Assembly: GCA_947579665.1 (NCBI GenBank)
Contig: OX388349.1
Span: forward strand, 76,822,841-76,886,840
Direction: 5' to 3'
DNA: 64,000 nt
Origin: Sympetrum striolatum
Lineage: Eukaryota > Arthropoda > Insecta > Odonata > Libellulidae
The notes beneath the pieces were generated by a model, which ran no database searches, had not been told where the DNA came from, and worked only from the letters and a program-made list of their open reading frames with translations. The position numbers and the translations under genes are program-made. The stretch's first letter is position 1. Each line of letters opens with the position of its first letter. Below, piece by piece: positions 13,007 through 25,659 of this stretch.

Positions 13007-13543
13007 GGGGGCGCCCATTAATTACGTGAGGCGTTTAGGGGGGTGGGGGGTTGAGCCGAATCTCACTCACTCTCACGTGGGGTAGAGGGGGGGTTCTCGC
13101 AAAGATTTCGTAATTTTTTATCCGAAGGAAACTGTGTAGAGTCATGAGATAACTGGGTTAAATTGAGTCCCCACGGACTGAATTAGAATGAATATTCTTT
13201 TACCAATTTTAGAAGTTCTCATTTAAGTATTTTATTGTTCGATTTTTACTTTCTCCATATACGTAATATAGAGAAAGTATTGTTTAACTGTGATTTTAGA
13301 CTACGATCTCAGTAGTCTTAAATACTAGTCTCGACTAGTCCTAAATAAAAATAATTAAATAAACTGCGTTTCTTTGTAAATCCAAAACAATGAAGCATAG
13401 ATTAACATATTTAATCTGAAAACACGCATTTTGAACAATCTCACGTGAGATTAGAGGAGGGGGTCGAGCCAAATCTCACGGTATCTCACTAGGGGGGGTC
13501 AAAAAATCGCGAAGATCTACTCACGTAATTAATGGATGCCCCC
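13007..13543. mobile_element. 537-bp non-autonomous DNA transposon with TTA duplication, possibly Zator-like
   Basis: The termini are inverted repeats of 24 bases (13007-13030 and 13520-13543) reading GGGGGC[G/A][C/T]CCATTAATTACG then TGAG, flanked by TTA at 13004-13006 and 13544-13546. G-rich subterminal blocks follow on each side (GGGGGTGGGGGGTTGAGCC on the left; a similar GAGGGGGTCGAGCC before the right end), each with AATCTCAC repeats. A 3-bp target duplication with G-rich termini fits Zator-type elements, but I assign this only tentatively. There is no transposase. A fragment of the 1588-2123 repeat family (about 13247-13283) sits inside it. Confidence 0.75.
13247..13283 (+). repeat. Repeat family copy B, terminal hairpin only
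   Basis: The bases ACTTTCTCCATATACG...ATAGAGAAAGTATTG are the 5' terminal hairpin of the family seen at 1588-2123, 52749-53440 and 54015-54613. The rest of the element is absent. It lies inside the TTA-flanked element at 13007-13543, so it was inserted there or captured by it. Confidence 0.6.
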
Positions 13544-13652
13544 TTAAAGCATTCTGGCTGATTGGAGGGAAACAAGAGAATGCATAATGTTTTAATGCCA
13601 TTCCACCGGTTAGATTCTGAGGGAAGGATGTTTTCCGCTACGTCTGTATGTA

Positions 13653-13729
13653 CAGTCCTCTACAAAATTAGGGCACCACCTCCCTAGCGATCCGAATGAC
13701 CGGTGGTGCGTTAATTTTGGCCAGGACTG
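13653..13729. mobile_element. 77-bp palindromic Tc1/mariner-type MITE, copy 2
   Basis: Same length and ends as 2956-3032, in the opposite orientation, with TA at 13651-13652 and 13730-13731. The right end keeps the intact inverse of CAGTCCTGGCCAAAATTA. The left end has drifted (CAGTCCTCTACAAAATTA). The central bases (GATCG.TAGGGAGGTG on the reverse strand) are shared with copy 1, which confirms one family and rules out chance palindromes. Confidence 0.8.
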
Positions 13730-13731
13730 TA

Positions 13732-16499
13732 CCTAATAATATCCATTATAACAAGAGATGACACAATTGATAGAAAAAACAATCGAATAATTAATCGATT
13801 GTTTTCATTCGAATGAATTCACTCGATTTCGTGGGCTGAACAGGACGCTAATGGTGGTTAGAGGCAGAAACAGCACACAGCGAATGTGGTAGAAACAAAG
13901 AGAAATCCGCAGTGAGCTGCATCTTAGAAGTTCTTCGAATTTTTCATAATGAAAATAAAAAAGAATATATTTCCATCCTGTGTGAAAGAAGTAGATTTTT
14001 CGGCAGCCGTATCTTTCCAAGTATGAAGCTCAGAGCTTTCGTTTGTTTTCGTCTGTGAAAATAGTACTCGGAATTGACGTCCAAATAAAAGGCGCCTGTG
14101 ATGCTTTGTGATGGAAATGCTGAGAGATGCAGCAGACGCTGAGTGAATTGGAGAAAGTGCAAGGGAAGGAGGAGGAGGTCAGTGGAGCAAGACGACTAAA
14201 GGGGGCGGAACTTATGAGTCTCATAAGGGCGAAAAACAAGCGAGGGTGTAATTAGGAAACTTGAGACAAGCTTTAATAACCAGCCTATGCTAAAGCATGA
14301 TGTTCAGGATGCGTATGACACTTCACGAAATGTCGGTTAGTAGAAACAATACGAGCATTGGCGATAATATAGAAAGCTCTGATATTCTCTTTTAAATCGT
14401 CTCCCTAAGTTTATCTTTGATTGCAGCTGTTGCAACGGATTCGGAGAGTGACTTTTAAGGAAATTTAGCATCAGAAAGAAGAAGAATCGAGAATATTTCT
14501 GTTTTCGTCCAGAATGCCACTCTACTAGCGAAAGATAAAAACTCTGTTAGGAGACGGAGTACGAATAAGCAATGCTAGAGGGAAATAGAGTAATGTGAGT
14601 ATCGTTAGCACACCTAGGTATAATTATATTCCCAGCGGATTTACCATAAAGATAAAGCCAAAGTAGGATTTTCAAGCCATGAAAGTTCTACTTAAGCTGC
14701 AAAAACTGGTCATCGTTGGAAAAACTATGGAAATAAACCATTCTTTGTTATTCTTAGAAACTAGAAGAAGGGATGAAAGAAAAATTATAATTGAATAAAG
14801 CATATTAGAAAGAAGTTCAGTCATGGAAAGCATTTGTCTCGAGCAGTCATCGATTTTTCTTCTTTTTATCAGTTTTAATTGATAGTTTCATATTGCTGTG
14901 GATTGCTTCCAAAAGGAGAAATGGACGCACCAGCAATTACCATTTTTAAGGGAAATGTTACTCGGATGTTCTGAGTTGACGGGACGAAATTAGTTCTGTC
15001 TAATGCAACACTCATTCCTGGTAAAATCACTCATGTATTTGGAGGCTTCATTACGGACAGGTTGACGCACCGCCCCATTAAATTCGTACGTAAATACGAT
15101 CTCAACCTAGGTAATGACACACACGCTGTTGCCACAAACATTTACTCCTCATTAAGGATAGCGATCTGCTGTACTACGAATACTAAGCGACGGAATTTAC
15201 CCCTTCAGCAGTAATCTATTGTTGATCCCTAATTATTTTAATTCCGACCTCAAAATGAAGTTACCTAAATTCAACTAAACAGATTTCCGCTGAGGTTTTG
15301 AGTGCATGCAACCTTATTACTTATAATTACGTTTTATCAAATGGAATCAAAACTTAAGCTTGAAATTGGAATAAAGTATTCCGTTCATTTGATACATTAA
15401 TGGAATGCAGGAAGATGTTATTTACTCGAGGTGTGTAGCAGCTTAAAATAGTGCAACAGATATCAAAGTAAATTCATTATTTAAAACAAGGCAATAACAG
15501 TGATCTATAAAATATCATTACCAACAGATTTTCATCCATTACAAATGCAAGTGGATTTTTTTGGGGGGGAGAAACATGACGAAGAAAGAAATTGTAATAG
15601 GGAAAAGTGAGGGACATGGAGGAGATGAGAATCAGCAGAGTTTCCTTCACTTCCATCATTTTAACTTCTTACGTCACATCTCAGTTCCTCCGGAAGGACT
15701 CATCGGATGGCAAAAGAGCGATGTCACTCGAGTGGCCTAACTCAATGGAACGCCGTTCTCGAAATGAGGGCGCCTCGATCGTTACATATATTTCCACAAA
15801 TAACTCTGCAATCACACGGCGGAGGAATTAAGGTCGCACCTCCGCCACGATGATCCTCACCCACTCGCGACGCTTCCCCTTCTGGGGCACCTCTCTTGTC
15901 TCTGCATTAAAACGGGATGCTGCCTGGACCGAGCCTCACTTTTCGCCATTCGGACTCGGCCGTGCGAGAGGAACATCGCCACTTTGAGACCTTTTCGCTC
16001 TGCGCACTCTCTCATGATTTTGAAATGTAATCCGTAAAATCCTGAACCGAAATGACACAAATATAGGATAGAGGCTTCTTCCGGAGTTACATACATGAGA
16101 TATAATACAAGTATATACTAAATCTATACATGTGGTATAGTAGATTATATACAGTAACCAGCATGGAAATCTGATGCATGTATACATAAGGCTCTTACTA
16201 TCCATTAATCTCTAAAGATTCGATTCTTTTGCAGCAGTGGTATTGACCATAAACAAGAAAGTGCTGATATTTTTATTTGCGTGTTGAAGATTCTGAAATT
16301 TGAATATCTTCTAATGTCTCACTTTGCGAAGTGTATAAAATATGCGTATGCTTAACATAAGAGGAGAAATAAACAGAAATAAAAGGAAAAATAAAGGGGA
16401 ACCAAATGAGACATGAAGAAGGCTACCCCCCCCCCCTTTGAAAAATAGCAGGACGTGATCTAAGATAAAAAAGATGAACATGAAAACAAAGAGAAGCTC
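13732..16499. other. No recognisable gene; short poly-C tract
   Basis: The open frames at 13805-14239 (minus, three overlapping) and 15477-16205 (mostly minus) have no recognisable domains. A run of 11 C lies at 16426-16436. No element boundary was seen. Confidence 0.5.
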
Positions 16500-17020
16500 T
16501 GCTGCCGAAAGAGGAAACACATTTTCGCGGTGGAATTAAGACACACTGACCGTATCGCTGGGTTCCGCTATTTAGGTATCTTGGTAAAGGGAAAAGGGGC
16601 GATATTACCAGCAAATTGCAAAAGCGGGGATTGCTCATTTGGAAACTGTTCGCCAAACCTACGTTTGGAATGGTCTCTTCTCTAAATGTGTGACGTTAAC
16701 AGATGCAATACGAATAACTAACAAAAAATCATTTGAAAAGCAATTGAAGAGAGAATTCTATGCAAAACATAGATACAAACAAGAGGATGTTTAGCATGTT
16801 TAGATGACAGACAGAGACGAAAATATATGAATCAGGATTGGAAGAATATATGCTAGGAAGAAATTGTAGAGGAAAACCTCGTCTACATCACTATAGACAG
16901 TTAATTAGTATTACAGTAAATATTGAAGTTTCTTATTACGTGGAAAAGGCCATCTGTGATGGCTTAGGATGTAATGGGGAACTGCAAAATAGCATCATTC
17001 GGATTGAGGAGCATTTATGA
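16500..17020 (+). mobile_element. Decayed LINE-like relic (tentative)
   Basis: The plus strand can be read as FRYLG / DITSKLQKRGLLIW, then, after many stops, GRNCRGKPRLHHYRQLI. In several LINE clades the C-terminal half of the ORF has a YLG(S) motif followed by a segment of the form D..SEI..RI..A...F. Nearer the end there is a basic GRGRPR..Y.RQ motif. The order and spacing fit, but each motif is weak and the reading needs several frame changes. Chance resemblance cannot be excluded. Confidence 0.4.
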
Positions 17021-20000
17021 TAGTTAAAGTAATTTTGTAAATCCAGTTTAAAAAAAAACCTACAGCAGAACCAATCTATATTCTCATATTTCAGAAATGC
17101 AGTTTTTGGCCTCTGCAGTGAAATATCTTAGAACATATATTAGGGCATGTTGCGATTAAAAAAAAAGGATAGCTCATATCATTCTCTAAAAAAATACATT
17201 CTCCGGTTTTCTCAAGGGCATTGAAACATTGGGCAGTTTTTTTCATGTATAGATTCCGGAAGATAAGAGTTTAAGCTCAACAAAATGTCTTTCATATGAA
17301 TCTCGAGCTCAATTTATGCATTTCCGACAAATCCGCGTAATATTTTCGAATCTTAGCCGAGTACCCGTCGATGTTTATCAGAAAATTAAATTATTGATTA
17401 ACTTCCCCAAGTTTTCCCAATTACAGTGCAATATTTGGAGGATATCGCCACCCGATAAAGAGGAAATTTATTGCTTCCTCCGAAAGAAAAGTCCTATTTA
17501 CGGCGCTTCGCCCAAAAACCAATCCGATTCTTCGTTGTTTTTGCTCCAGCGGTATCGCTTGCGGCTTCCATTCTCTTTGGTAATTAAGTTTATCTTTCCC
17601 TTTTCCACACATTCCTTCGCAGCTCCCTTGAATTTCCACAAAAATATGGACGAGGTTAATAGATTGACCTCGCTGGCGCCTTTCGCAACAATTCCAGGTC
17701 ATGTATTGACTGCTCTTTTATTTCGCCAACTACTTTAAGATCTCCACCGCAGATACGGATGACGTAATTGCTGCGCCGGTTGAAGAAAAAAGGTTAAATA
17801 GAATAATGGTGAGCAACTTCTTGCGCTATCCCGGGAAAAGCTGGAAATGGTGGAGTCATTTTGCATGATGCAGTTTCGACGCCTGGAATATCTAACGCCA
17901 CGGGGAGAATTAATTCGGTTTGAATCATATTGCGAAAAGGAATAGGTGTACCGATTTACGAGTATTTTCAGCGAAAGAAATGCTTTTAAGTGAGAATATT
18001 TTAAAAGTCCCGATTTCTCGAAAACTCGATAGCTTATAAATTTTAACTTCCTCGAAAATATTTGCCTTAATACTTTTATAATACTCAAAAAAATAATTTG
18101 TGAATTAGGTTAAAATCAAATTCATACGTTTATTTACGAGGATTTTGACATAAATCGCAACAGGAGAAACTGACATTTGTCAATAGTGATAATATGACAG
18201 TATGAGGTGACTCGTATTTATTAATATATATTTTCATTGTAGATGTAGACACATTTAATAATTCATGGTGCATTCTTTAGGATAAAAGAAAGAATTTGAT
18301 ATATTTTCTTAAATTTGCTGAAGCATGAATTGAATTACATCATGTATGGTGTATACAGCTGGAGGTTTCAATCAATAAAAAGCCCAATTATTTATGTAGA
18401 AAAAATAGTTATAATGGTAAAAGTCGGAATATGATTATCTATATATTTTCATGTAGTCTGTACTAGTCTCTCTAGTCTCTTGGTGTCACACTTTACTCTT
18501 AATCCTTCTCATTCCACCTTAATGGGTGTCATCTCCAATAGTGAAGAGGATCTCATCTCTTCCCACAACTCTTAAGATCGACTTTCGTCAAGGGCATTAG
18601 AATTTGTTAATATTCTTAATTTAGCCTTCTTCGTCATGATTGCGTGGGCGCAAAATGATCAAGGCACTTCAAAATAAAGGAACTTGCGTTCTGATGTAAT
18701 GTTTAAAGGAGAAAACAGCGAATCATTTCCGCATTTGCTTTTGATAGAGTCTTCGAAACTCTTAACTCATTTCCACTTGCTCCGTAATATTTTATTTGTT
18801 TAGAGCTATGAAGATATAGGTTTTGCCAAAAAATTGTTTCGAGGTCTCCTTTATTGCATATTGTAAGCATACATCAATAATTGTGTTAAAACTTAGTAAT
18901 TTAGTACTCGCGTTTTTTATATCAACTAAATATCATATTTTAATATACAATTAGTTAAAAAGTAAAACAAATATTTTAATTAAAAAGATATTGTGAAATA
19001 TTTATCAACTTTTTTTCTTCCTCCATTAGTATTAAATAATTTTACGAACAAGAATGGTGAAAATGTTCAATAGCTTAACAGAAAAGTTCTCATGGACTTT
19101 ATCCATAGTAATTTCGGTTAGTATCTATGTTCAACTGTAAATGATGATGCATTCATATCCATAAATAGGCTAATCTTCCCGTTAATCTCAATCAATAACA
19201 TAACGTCCATACAGCTGTGGATGGATTTCGTATTCTACAGCAGACCTTTCGCTAACCGATGCATTTGCTCTATTCTGTGGCAATTAGGAGCCCTCGCCAA
19301 AAGGAGCTCTCCTCCATTTTGTCCATCTCTTTGGAATTAAACTACAACGTATATAAACCGATTTGATAAAGGGAGAATCGGATTTGCGATCTCTCTTATA
19401 TATCGAATGCTTGATCGATTGCTGTGTTGGTGGTTGTGTAGAGATCAATCGAACGTAGCACGACTTCTCGACCAGTGTAACACAAATTAGGCCATAAAAT
19501 AGTCGAGCGGGAAAGTTTTTCTACTTTAATTTCCTCACGAATTATCACTTCCTAAGGACGAAACGTGCACGAGGTTACGCAACCGTGAAAGGGATACGGA
19601 TTTAGGGATCCTGTCGTTCACGATCGAAGCTTGCCAGGAAAAAAGGTCTTTCATCTTCGATATATTTGTTAAACGGGAAACTTTTCCGACCAAACATTTG
19701 GATTGACTTGGTATCGTCGGAGGTCTGACGTCCATTGGCTGTAATTTGCAGCCGCTGCACGAATCGTGACCTTTGATCCGACTCATCTTCGGCGAGATGA
19801 TGAATGGACCACAAATCAACTTTCGGTCGATCGGAAGAGGGTTCGCAAATTCCAATGCAAATCCTCCTCAGAGTTCTACATGTTTGCGAAAGTTTCGAAA
19901 AGAGTCTACTTCGCCATAATGTATTCAAATTTGCGAAACTACAGTTGGTAAATTTATAGAATGATTTTTTGCTGTTGATGATATCATCACACCCGATTTG

Positions 20001-20255
20001 TTCATTTAATGAAAGTTCACAGCGTAAATCGTGATAATGCGGAAACATAGGATTAAGATTAATAAATTAGCAACGAAATAATTAGTATGTGGCATATCTA
20101 TTTTTTTTATTGTTATTAGGGAAAGATTTATTCATAATACAGTAAGTATATTCCGTATTATTTTCGATTCTCCATGATTAATTTCATCTTTAATATAAGA
20201 AATTGATATTTTTTATTGTTTACAAGTATTTGTTTCTTTAGGACAATATACTCAC
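17021..20255. other. No recognisable gene; two GC-richer patches
   Basis: GC-richer patches at 17310-17960 and 19440-20050 have open frames on both strands up to 148 codons (17316-17738 plus, 19602-20048 minus). None shows a domain I recognise. Between them is plain AT-rich sequence. Confidence 0.5.
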
Positions 20256-20350
20256 CTCTGTCAAAGCAAATCCATTAGAATGCGAAAATACTCGCACGGT
20301 TTAATGATCAAACACCTTCTCGAAGCAACGAAGGATGAAAATCGGCTCAC
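20256..20350 (-). other. Candidate recursive-splicing exon (ratchet point plus downstream donor)
   Basis: On the minus strand the sequence reads ATTATTTTCTCTTTGCAG, a pyrimidine-rich acceptor, immediately followed by GTGAGC, so the acceptor and a good donor (CAG/GTGAGC) are directly juxtaposed at 20351/20350. Ninety-five bases downstream a second strong donor, CAGAG/GTGAGTAT, lies at 20256/20255. This is the layout of a recursive splice site with a short RS-exon, known from very long introns of flies and vertebrates. The 95-nt segment has a stop in all three frames (frame 1 stays open for 29 codons), which suits a skipped or poison RS-exon or an untranslated exon. The signals are visible; their use is inferred. 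Confidence 0.4.
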
Positions 20351-20352
20351 CT

Positions 20353-22909
20353 GCAAAGAGAAAATAATTCATAGAAAAAATTGCTCGAGTTTACTCACTG
20401 CAAACAGAGTTTATTGAAATTTACTTTAATTTCCACTTTTTATTAAACTATTTAATAGTCGTTATCCTAAATTTGTAAAAGTTTGTGGAATCAATTTTCT
20501 TTTTATGAGAGAAAGATGCAATCCTAACATTTAGATATGCTTGCAAGTCTTTAACCGAAGTATAGTCAACCTATGAGAGAGAATAAATCAGTCCTTTGTG
20601 ATCCTTATCCTTCCCCAAATCTTAATAGTTCGAAAATATTGAAATGTTTTTGCTTCTGATATGTATGGATTCTTGCTGTAAATATTTTGTAATAATTTTA
20701 ATTTTTGGAGTATGATTAGAATAAAACCAACTTCTCTCAAAACTATTTTAATATCTACACTGGTTTTGGGTGTATATAAGATTCACAAACTGCTGGGGTC
20801 TTTTTCATCGCTAATAAATAAATACAAATCATCCAAACTCATGGGTGATATTTTCTCTCACCTTCTACTTCCTATAGACGCTTGCTGGAAATTAAAAGTT
20901 TGTTCCCCTTTTTCTTTAACAAATTCTCCATTTTGAAGTAATTTTTCACTCTCCTCCCTTCTGTTATTGAGGATTTTTAGGATTGGAAGTGCAGGAAGGT
21001 GCTCTTTCGCTGATAACAGTTTCATCAAAAGGCGGATTTCAATAGCAATTGGCAGTCGAATACAAACGCAACTGACGAACGAACGAGAGTCGATGGAATC
21101 GGCTTGAATATATTTCGCGGAAACGCATAAGTTGAGAGAATATTTGATTATCAGTTTAGACCAATTTTTGATCATTCTGTATGAATACGTACTTAAGCGG
21201 CTTACATGAATTTCAATTTCAATTTTTTTACTTTAAATTACATTGGTATATAAAATACAAAACTCCATCAATAACCCTAAACTTAGGTTTTAATGTTGGA
21301 TTTATTATTTATCCATAAAACTGCATTTCTCCGATATTATTTTGCCAGTTTATATTTTAAGTTCATAAATTTTGTTTATGAGGAAAGTTTAGTTGATATT
21401 CTTTGGTATAATATTTAGTATGAAATTTCTAATTCAATTATAAACAAAGTAAAGCTGTGTTTTCGTAATATTTCATTTCAATGCTGCCCTTAACCTCGTT
21501 GTTTTTCGTTTTTCTGGAGTAGCAACACAGGCATATCCTCCTTAAATGATTCATTTCGGGCTCAAGTACATAATCGGTGCAACACCTTACGAGATTTGAA
21601 TTGCACTTTTAGCATTAGGATATCCTTTAGCCATCCCGTTTAAATCTGCAGCTCATAACCAGGGGACCGTCTTATCTGGAACATCCACAACCCAAGCAGA
21701 AAAAAGAAAGTTTCATTTTTTCGCGGCAAAGGGAGCGTTTTCCAGCCCGTATCCCTCAGCAACGCTTTTCGTCACATCGTTGATGCGAGAGCTTCTCTAG
21801 CCCACTTTGGGAGATTAAAAAATACTCGGCAGGAGAGAGATAAAGGGAAGCGTCACGGAATGGGAAACTCATCAATTCTTTTTTATTCTAGTGCGGAGAA
21901 GTCATAACGAAGCGATGTTGCCAATTTGCCGAGGATTCCTCTCCTGTTTTCATCTTTCGTTTCCTTCTCCGTGTTTATACCGTATATCAGTTTCATCCCC
22001 AGCTCAGTTAATCATTACTTTTCACATGGGCGTTACTGTGCCTTTTGTTGCTTGTTAAGATTTTTCAACGAATACCCTGACGACAGTAATCGGGCATCCT
22101 GCCTCTACCTTGTGAAAGGTAACGAGGTCGGGAACGTTTTATGTATATTCAAAGGAAGTTTCCCTTGGCTAATCGTAATAAACAGCAGCTCTAGATTTAA
22201 AGGTTATTATTCACATTCACATTATATCCATACAAAGTCGAGAGGTCATGAAAAACTAGGAAATGGACGCAATTAAAAGTCTTTACTTGTTGATACAAAT
22301 GTTTTATGGGAAATTTTATGTAAGTTTATTTACCTACCGGCTCTGAAAATTCAGAGAAAATTCGAAATTTCATAACAACAACCAGCCCATGATAGTTGAT
22401 TGGACAGTAATAAATTTAATTTAAAATTTATTCTAATAGTTTAATCTCAGAATGATGGCATATAATAGGCCGGGTAAAATAATAGATTGAGAAATGACAA
22501 TGGATCATTAGTAGGAATTCCAATTAATTTAGTCATACGTGATGCTTCAAAGAGTAATTTCAATTCATATTGTTCATATACATATAATTTTGTGCTTCGG
22601 GAACGCAAAGAAGACAATTTTAATGATTCGGGAATTACTCAATATTTACGTCTCTGGTAAAATGAGGTAATTATCTGGTATTATCGAGTCAGTTTCTCTC
22701 GTGCGCCTCTCTTTTCACTCCTTTTATCCCATACATAGTTCCATCGAATATTTTTACTGAATTATTTACCCTGAATTTGATATTTATATTTTGCGGAATA
22801 TTTTCTTTGAGTCGATTATGCTTGGGCATTGAACCCTTTCAGCTGGGAGCAGGACACTTTTATTTCTTTCTAAAATTATCGGAAACGTCAGCATATCTAA
22901 CGGTATCCG
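20353..22909. other. No recognisable gene
   Basis: AT-rich spacer with moderately GC-richer patches at about 20930-21130 and 21540-21930. An unrecognised 116-codon plus-strand frame lies at 21926-22276. No repeat boundary was detected until the foldback element at 22910. Confidence 0.5.
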
Positions 22910-23628
22910 GACGTTTCACCCAAATCGTTTCGACCAAAAGGCGGTTCGCCCAGAGGCGTTTCACCCAAGAGTCGGTTCACCCAATAGACATTTCGCCCAA
23001 AGGATGTTTAACCCGAGTAATATGTTAGCCATGACATCTTCACCATACGGTATTTTTAAAAGCGAGCAAAGCATGTACCTTGATTATTCGTATATAATTC
23101 TTGAATATTCTTGTCGTTGATGATATTTAATTATTGGAATTTAGAATTTAATTGGCTGTGATGTTTCAGTGACTCGATTTTGTACTTACATCAACAACGG
23201 ATTTGCAAAACAGAGAGAAGAAAAAAAAAACGTCACAACCTAAGCTAAAATATTTTACGCACAAATCACATAAATCAATACATAATCATTCCCATAGAAT
23301 ATATGGTTGGGTTGGTCCTAGGTCTGGTTTGTACCAATCGTTACAACATTATTTCTTCATGCTTTATGCATATTTCAGAAAACCATAAGGTGAAAATGTC
23401 ATAGCTAACATACTCATCGGGTGAAACATTCTTTGGGCGAGATATCTATTGGGCGAACCGTCTCTTGGGTGAAAAGTCCTTGGGTGAAAAGTCTTGGGAG
23501 AAAAGTCTTGGGTGAAGCGCTTCTGTGCGAACCGCCTTTTGGGTGAAGCGCTTCTGGGCGAACCGCCTTTTGGGTGAAACGTCTTCGGGTGAAACATCCC
23601 TTGGGCGAAACGATTTGTGTAAAACGTC
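22910..23628. mobile_element. Foldback-like element with long inverted arms of degenerate tandem units
   Basis: The left arm (22910-23056) and right arm (23379-23628) are inverted relative to each other, with a 322-base middle. Each arm is built from a degenerate unit of roughly 12-18 bases alternating TTCGCCCAA and TTTCACCCAA with short linkers such as AAGGCGG or AGACG. The right arm has more units than the left, as expected from unequal expansion. The outer ends match (GACGTTT.AC.CAAATCGTTTCG), and so do the inner ends (ATATGTTAGC.ATGACAT.TTCACC). The 88-codon minus-strand frame through the right arm is a repetitive by-product (recurring RFAQ, TFHP), not a gene. Long inverted arms made of tandem units are the hallmark of Foldback-type elements; the superfamily is an inference. 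Confidence 0.75.
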
Positions 23629-25612
23629 ATGCAACCTACCTATTTAACTAATAGAGCGATGCATAACAAATTCGTTAAATTGGTGAAAAGAAGCGAAATA
23701 AAATAAAACCTTTCTTTCTATGGAATATTCTGATGTAAAAATACTTCCTCGTAGCTAGTCTATAGCGGTAGATTTTAACTTCGAGGATGAAATTACAATC
23801 TATCTCGCATTAGGCGAGACGCATCCGAGATTACTCCATTGACTCTCTGCCGAAACGTCTCAAGTTTGACTCTTGAAGATCATTCCCAGGATATCAGAGT
23901 TTGATATGAGAACACTCTCAAGAGTCTGAATCACCTCTTTTCAAAGAGTGGTTATATTATTATTATTGAACGATTCGCCATAAATAAGACTATCGAAACT
24001 ATTCAAAAACACGAACTATGCACTGTGAATCATTCATCTTAGTTTTAACACTCAAATCAATCGGTATTCTTGGTTGAAATAGAGAAAGTTTAGTATGTAC
24101 CCATATTTTATTGGGTATTGAATACATGAAAGAACGAATTTCTTTCTTAATATTTGGAACCAAAGTAAATTTGCTATCAAGTCATCATCAGCGATATTTG
24201 TTGTTAAAGCTGCTCGTTAGTGCCTCGAAGTTCAATCATATGATCATCATAGTCAAAGAAGAGAGAAAAAATCTCAACCTTATAAAATGAAATCTTAACA
24301 AAGTAATATCTCCAAAATGAGTTGACATCGCTTTCTTCTATGACCGTCGGTGATCACTGTGATATTCAAAGCAATGATGCCTGCAAACGCCATTATGAAT
24401 ACATTTTCGGAAAGAACAATAAACAGCATATCTTTTCATCGATAAAGGCATTTGGTTTCAAGGGTATATAAGTATTTTCTTTATCACCCTCTTTAAATGG
24501 AATCAAATGGAATTGAAGAAAAGGCTGGTCTAATCTAGAGAATAATGGGAGTAGTCAATCTGTCTGTTTCTCCAAAAGTCATTCCTTTAAAATCTAATTC
24601 AGGTCCGTTATCGCGTCATCAATGAGCTCGAGGAATTAAGATAAAGCGGATATGATTTTTTATTTCTTCATTGATTCTCATTGCCGTTGGATGTTGCGGC
24701 TGAAGGCCGGGATCTCATTAATTGCCTTTTATCTGAGGATACGTTCATAAGGACACTTAATGCCGATGCATTAAAGAGCGTAACTTTTCTTTGAAGAGGA
24801 TTATAGCCGTCGTCTACTTTCAATGCTGTGTTTTCATTTCCTGGAATGTTGAAAATATCATCCCATGCGATACTAAGAATTTTATTACACAAAATAAATG
24901 TAAATATTATTATCACATATTGACAATTACTATCTTAGTTTAATACTCAATACAGGTTTCTAAATCTTCGATACATAACAAGCGTAAGTGAGTGGATTAA
25001 GATTAATTTCGCTGGTTGATAGTTTTTAATAATAATTTCTGTTTCAGAGCGCGATAAATTAACGAATAAACATAATCTTAATGAGTAAAATTACCATTAA
25101 ATAATTATAGATAAGAATCCACAACTCTTTACTCGATAATATAATTTTAGTCAGGAATAACTTCTTCAGGGATACACCATATTTTATGAGTTATCGTAGT
25201 TTTATTTCTCTAAGAAACCGTAGACTTGAGCGCCTTCAGTATATGAAGGAACTTACTCCGATAGCTTTATGTTTGTATCTAAATATCTTGCTTACATATC
25301 AAAAACATAGGACTATCAACGTAAAACAAAATTTATTATCTAGCATAAATATTTGTATATCATCCGATTACTCTGAGTGAAATTTATTTGTTGATTAATC
25401 TCGAAATACGAAATGGAAACAGCTGTATTTTGACTATGGAATATAATTCTTTCGAATTGGTTGTGTTAGTGGATTTAGTTTTCTGTTTACTCACAATTAT
25501 GTAGCTATGGAGACGAGTTAATTATTGAAATATAATAAACTTAGACATCCAAATAAATAAATTAGACAATGTATACTTATAAAAAATTACAATTTTCCCT
25601 CTCCGTTTTCAG
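23629..25612. other. No recognisable gene
   Basis: AT-rich spacer. An unrecognised 82-codon minus-strand frame lies at 24668-24916. Nothing else was found before the acceptor-like signal ending at 25612. Confidence 0.5.
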
Positions 25613-25659
25613 ATTATGCTATTTCATGTAAGTTATGAAGGCAAGACAACGTATCAGAA
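25613..25659 (+). other. Candidate small exon with strong acceptor and two nested donors
   Basis: A strong pyrimidine tract and AG (AATTTTCCCTCTCCGTTTTCAG) ends at 25612. Two good donors follow: CAT/GTAAGTTATG (exon 25613-25627, 15 nt) and CAGAA/GTAAGTGGG (exon 25613-25659, 47 nt). One frame of the 47-nt version is open throughout and encodes IMLFHVSYEGKTTYQ; the other two contain stops. No neighbouring exon is recognisable, so a real exon, a cryptic exon and chance all remain possible. Confidence 0.3.

Noticed and set aside
23364..23630. Repetitive 88-codon frame as a repeat protein gene
   Set aside because: It is the direct translation of the tandem-unit arm of the foldback element; other frames are equally repetitive.
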